Below are positions 58,385 to 64,000 of a stretch of 64,000 nt of DNA, piece after piece; positions within the stretch are counted from its first letter, which is position 1, and each line of letters starts with the position of its first letter. Position numbers and translations under genes: made by a program. The DNA comes from Epiperipatus broadwayi (Eukaryota; Onychophora; Udeonychophora; Euonychophora; Peripatidae). The notes under the pieces were generated by a model. That model was not told the origin of the DNA. It worked only from the letters and a program-made list of their open reading frames with translations, and did not search any database. Where the stretch lies: contig JAQFVV010012495.1 of NCBI GenBank assembly GCA_028023455.1, positions 3,616,516 to 3,680,515 on the forward strand, in the 5' to 3' direction.

Positions 58385-58655
58385 AGTAGCACCACTCAGT
58401 GCAAACCAGAATAATCAGTGAATGCAGAAAGATTTGTGCATAAAATCTCTATCTAGGGCCTACTCATCCAATATCCTCAGACTAGTTTCTAGCTTGTGGC
58501 TTTCATCAGTGAGGAACCTTGGATCTGAGAGCACTGCATCAAGATATTAGAACCTACTGCAACCTCCAGCAGCCACTTTTCAGTGGTGTTACCTATGGAG
58601 AGTTTTGCCTCTGTGAAAAACAGCTTGAGTAAGCATAAAGAATTGTGATCATATG
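58385..58655. mobile_element. Family C, single arm
   Basis: accactcagtgcaaaccaga, cctactcatccaatatcctc and aggaaccttggatctgagag match the left arm of the 16.2-kb palindrome. After a short middle, the element's opposite end follows directly (gagagttttgcctctgtgaa ... gtgatcatatgatgtt), so the second arm is almost wholly deleted. Confidence 0.7.
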
Positions 58656-59014
58656 ATGTTTGATGTATAAAATATTAATTAACAAATTTAATGAGAAAAG
58701 TTTAAACCATTTTTTAGAGGCTGGTATAACTTTTAAAACCTCAAATTATTAATGCTATCCAGGTGGTCTACTTATTTATTATAACAATGGAATGAATCTT
58801 ATGAAGCTTAGAATTGATAAGTTAAACTAAAACTGATTAAATCACACCCGTGGGGTTCTTCATAGTGTGTGATATTTATTAATATACCTCACTTTCCTAT
58901 CGATGATTAAATTTACTTTGTCGAAAACAGTTTTCATCATTTGTATGAGCTAAAATACATATCGCTATGTTAATAAATTGTTCCTTTAAAATCATACTGT
59001 CACCAGTTACTAAG

Positions 59015-59259
59015 TGCATTATTCTCTATATGTATTACCACTCAGTGCAAGATGCGTAATCAATGGATGCCAGAAGGCTTGTGCATAAAATCTCCATCTA
59101 GTAGGCTGAGTAGATGGGGATTTTATGCATAAGTCTTCTGGCATCCATTGATTACTCTGGCTTGCACTGAGTGGCAATACATAGAGAGTTTTGCCTGTTT
59201 TAATAACAGTTAAGAGAAAGCATAAGAAATAGTGATCATGTAATGTTAAAATGCATTAT
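59015..59259. mobile_element. Family C short palindrome with 8-bp direct repeat
   Basis: Two arms of about 85 bp (tctctatatgtattaccact ... tccatctagtagg and its mirror) meet near 59103. The right end retains the outer 45 bp (aacagttaagagaaagcata...gatcatgtaatgtt) that the 16.2-kb copy has on the left. Direct repeat tgcattat at 59015-59022 and 59252-59259. Confidence 0.75.
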
Positions 59260-59486
59260 CATATGCTAGAAGAAATTTTTTCTAGTCTAGAGTAATATGA
59301 TTGACCTGTTAAATATTTGACTACTTGCAAGCAACTTAAGAAAAGCCATCTACCTTGAGCGCAATTTCTTAGAAATCATTTTCTATAGCTAAGATTGTAT
59401 TCAGATTCCAAAAATTTTTAGGGTGTACATCCCTGGCTAAAACTCTTATTCACCTTCAAAGTGATACATCAACTAACTATATAATA

Positions 59487-60490
59487 CACCTGGGTCTCAT
59501 TTTACACGATAGATAGGTTCCTCAAAAAACACACGCAAATGAAATCGCGCAAAAATAGACGTAACTTACCTTGAAAAAGGGGGGATACAGACTGTGATTT
59601 TTCAAAAATTGCGTAAAAGCAAAGCACCAACGTAAAATTACTTTAAAATTTGCGCAAAAAAAATAAGGAAATAAAATATGACTAATAACAAATTTCAAAT
59701 TTGAAAAAAATTGATACAAGACAAACTTTTTTAAACTATAATATTTATTTTTATTCAAACTAATATATTTTTGTGCATAATTTACAGTACAGTAATTGAT
59801 ATTTTTTTATACACGTTTTAATTATTATCGCTACTTGCCGATAAACAGGTTTGTTTGCAAACTGGTAAAAAATCAGATTCTTCACAAGAGGAAATACAAC
59901 TAGCACCAACTTCACTCTCATGTTGTGTTAATGATTTTCTGGTGACAACATAATTAGTAATTAATCTTTGAGACGATGATTTTATTAATTGTTTATGAAG
60001 CTCGCGATATCCAGACATACAACCATTTAGCTCTCGTTGGAATTTAAGAACACGTTCGTGATTAGTGTCATTAATAAGAAAATAATTAAAAATAAACTTG
60101 CAGACACTAAATGATTAATAATTGATTATGTTCTTTTTTAAAAAGCAAAAACAGAATGTGATTTAAAATGCAAAACTAACACGCACAATGTTTGAACAAA
60201 TTTACATTATAATCTTGTAAAATTTAATGCGTGTATATATAAAATGTGGAAATCATGATTTTAATTTCATTATTGCATAAAATCTTACTATTATAAAGTA
60301 CTGAAAATATTGAAATTACTAAGATGAAAGTCAAATTCCAATAATGTGCTATTACTTTCAATATGACGTAAGTGCGCGAAATTTATTATTTAAAGTAATA
60401 GCACATTATCGGAGTTCAACTTCGAAGAAACATGAATCGCGTAACTTCAAAATCGCGTTAAATAAATCTGCGTAAAAAGAGACCCAGGTG
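59487..60490 (-). mobile_element. Tigger/pogo-like (Tc1-mariner superfamily) element, 1004 bp
   Basis: Inverted termini CACCTGGGTCTC(A/T)TTTTAC flanked by TA on both sides (59485-59486, 60491-60492), the TA duplication of the superfamily. Subterminal acgcgatttt/aatcgcgtaa repeats are Tigger-like. The minus strand retains a transposase-like C-terminus (60080-59818: HERVLKFQRELNGCMSGYRE, then QRLITNYVV). The DDE core is absent, so the element is non-autonomous. Its CG content is higher than its surroundings. Confidence 0.7.
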
Positions 60491-60492
60491 TA

Positions 60493-61650
60493 CTTTCTCT
60501 TCAAATTTAAATTTAGATTTCAGTTCATATGTACTTTTTTTTCAATAATCTTCTAGAAGATAAATGTATTTATTTCAAACAAGTCTCTCATACAACAGAA
60601 TAATGCAAACAATACATAGTGCCCTTTATTTAATAATAAAAAAATATAATGTGTTGACAGTACTAAAAAATCAAAATTAGTTACAATACACTTACATGTA
60701 TTTAATTTTCTCCCTAGATGGCACTCAAAAATTTTTTACTAGTTGAGCAATTATTTGAGTAAAGTAGTTTCTGTAGTCTGATTTCTGATTACCAATATTG
60801 CAGTTTTAGGCTCTCATATATTTATTGAATGATTTACAAAATTAACAAAGCGTATGACACACTTACAGCTTCTCGTTCAAGTGTGTCATACACTTTGTTA
60901 ATTTTGCATATTAAATTATCAAGTGAGAAGTTTTAAAATCCTTAATATTTTACAAATATGAATGATTTACAGAAAGTTAGAAATCTTGCCACTAGGTTTT
61001 GTTACTCCAACTACCAGTTAATAGGTAGAGTTCTTAAACTTTAGTTTTCAGAATTATTATATATCTACTATTCCTCATTTGTTATAAGTGATTATTTATT
61101 TGTCCTCAACAAAACTTTTATAATGATAGTTTTGTTCATATTGCACTTTGATTCTTAAGAATTTAATCACTTCATTGATTAATTACCAATTATACAATTT
61201 TATGTATGTCTAATAAAACAATAATAAAAAAAAAAAATCCTTTTATCCACATAAATGCACTAAAAATAAATTTCTTTCAGTTCTTACAAATAAAAGTGTG
61301 GATTGATCAAATTTAGATATTCACAAGTCCGATTTCCAATGAATCACCTTAAATAAACTTCTAAACACTTTTATTTCTGAAAGCTGAATTTTTTCCCATT
61401 TTTATAATATATAGTGCAATTATTTGAATTAAAAGCATTTCTTTAAAAAAAAAACTTTTTTTTAATATTTTTTATTTTCTATTTTTTAATTTGATATGGT
61501 TCTGGAAATTAGGAAACAAAGAAGCTTGAGATTCAACTTAATACTACTAGTTGGCAGCACCATAAAGAATTCTGAAACACAGTTTTTAAGCTTGACTGAC
61601 TTGCTGTGCAGATGTGGTTATTTTGCTCTGCAAAATAAGTTATATATTTT
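60493..61650. other. Unassigned AT-rich sequence with one strong hairpin
   Basis: At 60838-60864 / 60879-60905, arms aaaattaacaaagcg..gtcatacactttgttaatttt pair over 27 nt with one or two mismatches around a 14-nt loop. Otherwise homopolymers only. Confidence 0.5.
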
Positions 61651-61669
61651 TTTGCATTTAGTTTCAAGG

Positions 61670-62000
61670 AATTGATTACTATGAAAATTGTGTGCTTGCT
61701 GTGTGAAAGTGAAGAGAAAATTGGGGTCAAGAGAGATAGTTTTAATTGGATTTGGAAAGATCATAAAGAATTTTGATAACATATTTCCTTACGTAATTTT
61801 AAATATAAAAGTGAATTTTTTTTTTGTTGTGGTGGTGTTACTGTAAGGAGGCTTTACATCTAAGATGTATGTAAGATTAGTTGATTTTTAGTAATTTTGT
61901 TACTAAAAATTTTTTTTAATTTAAGAAAGGGAATAATTTAAGTGAGAGAGAAGATAACATTTTGAGGTCTTAGGTTGGAGAAGATGTGTTTATTTATCGC
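61670..62000 (+). other. Region upstream of the LINE, tentative 5' part
   Basis: A short frame at 61681 (MKIVCLLCESEEKIG) has a C-x2-C pair that could be the start of ORF1 or chance. Nothing else recognised. Confidence 0.25.
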
Positions 62001-64000
62001 CATTGAAAAAAATAAAGTTTTTCTCCTTTGTATAAAGGGGTTTTAAGAGTAGGAGAGGAAGCTTAGAGTTAAATATAGAGTAAGTGATTTGAAAAATAAG
62101 GAATATGGATTGTATAGTCAGAAAGAAATTAGGTATGCTGTGGTAGAGTGTATCATATATGAAGAGGTTTATCATGAGGTTTATCATTTGAAATGCTGAA
62201 ATAAGACTAGAAAGAATGTAACAGGTTTATGGCTATGTAGACAGTGTGTAAATGTGATAAAAGACGTGAAAAAATGGTTTCTAAGTTTAAATAGTTCAAA
62301 AAGAAAGTCAGGAGAAATGGAGCAAAATGTAGTTGAAGAAGATAGGATAGAGTATGTTTTTAATGGAGTGACAAGAGACATGGCTGGAAAAATAAGTAGT
62401 GCAATGGAGATGGTTAGCCAAAGAATACATAAGATAGAGGAAGAGGTAAAGGATGTAGAAGCAAATTAAAATGCTTAGAGGCAAAGTGTAAGCAGTTAAA
62501 GGAATTATTGAATAGGAATGATAGGAAGAAGTAAATAAGAAATTGCAGAAGGTAGAAAAGAATGTTACAGATGATGTAGGGAAAGTAAACTATGAGACAG
62601 TGTTGATAGGAGATTCGCTAATTAGAGAATGCAGAGATATAATTGCAAGGGAAAATAGAAATAGGTATGTAAGAGTATGTTTGCTTGGAGCTAGAATTAT
62701 GGATGTTACAAATAAAGTAAAGAAACAAGAAAATAGAGATGTGTATGTTATGGTAGGGACAATTAATTGGTCAGAGCTTTCAGAGAGAGTAATGGATAAT
62801 ACATAGAATTGATTAGTAATTTGAATAAGATTAAAGGAAGAATAGAAATAATTGGATTATTACCAAGATTTGATAATAGATATAGGTTAGAGAGACCACA
62901 TTCTAAAAATGAGAAATTAAAAAAACTGTGTGAGAGAAATAATGTTATGGTTGTGGATATGTGGGATTCTTTTACTAATAAGAGGAAGTTATATAGTAAA
63001 GGTGGATTGCACTTAGCAAAACAAGGAAGTGAAGCTTTAGGAAATTTGATTTATAAAAAATATAGTTTGGAAAACCTATTAAGGGGGGGGGGTTTAAGTT
63101 GCAGTGATATCAAAAAAAAAAGAAGAATACAAGGGATGTAAGGAATAAACAAAGGGTAGCTGATTTGGATATAAATGTAGATGTAGAAAGGGAATGGGTC
63201 CATAAAATTAATGGTAAGCAAGTTATTTATAAAAGAGTAGTTAGAAAGAAAAAATTGTTAAAATCGGATATTTGAATATGCAAGGTGGTAGGAGACCAGA
63301 AAATGGCTGAAATTAAACAAAACTGTTAAAAACGAAGATATTAGCAGTAGTGGAAACACATATAAGAGAAGAAGAAGAACCTATATTGGAAAACTTGGTA
63401 TGGCAAGATATAAATAGAAAAGAAAAAAAAGGGGTTGTGGTATAGGAGTTATGTCAAAAAAATATTTAAATACTGTTAAATGCCAAGAACATTTGTGGTT
63501 TGAGATAAGGTTAGGAAGACAAGAAGAATGGTGGCTATAGTGTATGTAGCCACTAGAGATAATCAAACTATAATGGAGTGGAACAATAGCATATATGAAT
63601 GCCTAGTCATAGATTATACAGATTTTCAAAAAAAAAAGAAAAAAATAATGGTTATAGAAGATATGAATGGGCATATTGAAGAAACTGATGATGTAGATAA
63701 CAAGAATGAATAGCTTTTGAAGAATTTTTGTCAGAGAATTAATTTGAGCATTGGAAATTTGTCAAATATTTATGAGGGACAATACCCATGGTCTGGTCTA
63801 GAAATAATATTATTTCGTACAATAGATTATGTACTAGTAAAGAAAAAGGGAATGAATAAAATATGGAGAATTAAAGTTGACTAATGAAGAGAGGGTATGT
63901 AATAGCAATTATAATTTCTTTATAATAGAAATGGTTAATAATGTGATGAGAAATAGTAATAAAAGTAGAAAGGACATTGAAAGAAGTGGATAGAGAATGA
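62000..64000 (+). mobile_element. CR1/L2-like LINE, 5' half (ORF1 and endonuclease), runs off the window
   Basis: A recent-looking but broken element. ORF1 pieces: 62219-62468 starts GLWLCRQCVNVIKDVKKWF (Cys pair of a zinc or PHD-type finger) and ends in a coiled coil (RIHKIEEEVKDVE). 62543-63141 follow with a GDSL/SGNH-type domain. After a gap, 63430-63890 carry an APE-type endonuclease in shifting frames: MVAIVYVATRDNQTIMEW, then VIEDMNGHIEETDDV (G-D-x-N-G-H block with G changed to E), NLSIGNLS, YPWSG and TIDYVLVKKKGMN. The reverse transcriptase would lie beyond 64000. Confidence 0.7.
62543..63141 (+). pseudogene. LINE ORF1 with SGNH/GDSL esterase-like domain
   Basis: Two open pieces (62543-62806 and 62809-63141) separated by one in-frame stop. 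Block I is ETVLIGDSLIREC (nucleophile Ser in G-D-S-L). Block III is VMVGTINWSE, where G-T-N-D is expected. Block V is YSKGGLHLAKQGSEALGNLI, where the His is kept but the Asp of D-G-x-H is Gly. Esterase domains of this kind occur in ORF1 of some CR1 and L2 LINEs. With two of the conserved positions changed, this copy is probably inactive. Confidence 0.7.

Noticed and set aside
29786-64000. Further 5' PSTPIP exons (N-terminal F-BAR half)
   Set aside because: I scanned the minus strand for splice-bounded coiled-coil segments and found none convincing. They may be missed short exons or lie beyond the window.

Overview
This is AT-rich (clearly under one-third G+C by eye) metazoan nuclear DNA. It is dominated by long introns and decayed transposable elements. 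The evidence is spliced exons with GT/AG boundaries, several LINE clades, Penelope-like elements, a Ty3/Gypsy element, tRNA-derived SINEs and cut-and-paste remnants. The species cannot be fixed from the sequence. An AT-rich invertebrate fits, and nothing I see singles out a phylum. Almost every long ORF is a transposon relic or chance.

One host gene is clear. Four minus-strand exons (29785-29660, 20008-19910, 13560-13464, 2900-2742) join in frame into about 160 residues of a PSTPIP-type F-BAR adaptor: the end of the F-BAR coiled coil, the region after it, and a Pro/Ser-rich linker. Exons coding the N-terminal F-BAR half and any C-terminal SH3 domain were not found here. The introns are 6-11 kb and full of repeats. 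A second recognisable host-derived sequence is a dead retrocopy of eIF3e at 39.2-40.1 kb.

Layout: 0.5-1.2 kb, 3' end of a CR1/L2-like LINE; 2.1-2.9 kb, RTE tail and a PSTPIP exon; 3.7-6.8 kb, RTE LINE with a palindromic insert; 7.2-10.7 kb, two Penelope-like remnants; 13.5-14.9 kb, PSTPIP exon and two palindromes; 15.3-16.2 kb, LINE reverse transcriptase; 16.2-19.9 kb, a cluster of palindromes ending at a PSTPIP exon; 22.4-25.3 kb, RTE LINE with a nested repeat; 27.6-29.3 kb, two palindromes; 29.7 kb, PSTPIP exon; 31.6-36.4 kb, a Gypsy element with both LTRs and four or more nested insertions; 39-40 kb, eIF3e retrocopy; 44.4-45.2 kb, palindrome abutting a hAT-like MITE; 48.7-50.3 kb, palindrome and LINE 3' end; 54-56 kb, RTE LINE; 56.6-57.2 kb, minisatellite in a CG-containing island; 58.4-60.5 kb, palindrome-family copies and a Tigger/pogo-like element; 61.7-64 kb, 5' half of a LINE with a GDSL/SGNH-type ORF1 and an endonuclease.

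The most unusual signal is a set of long palindromic (foldback) repeats. At least eight are bounded by direct repeats of 11-16 bp, the size expected from LINE-style target-primed insertion and not from cut-and-paste transposases. Some are tRNA-like SINEs fused head to head. One sits within about 25 nt of a PSTPIP 3' splice site. A tRNA-Gly-derived mini-SINE is shown to be mobile by an empty site in the sister LTR of the same Gypsy element.
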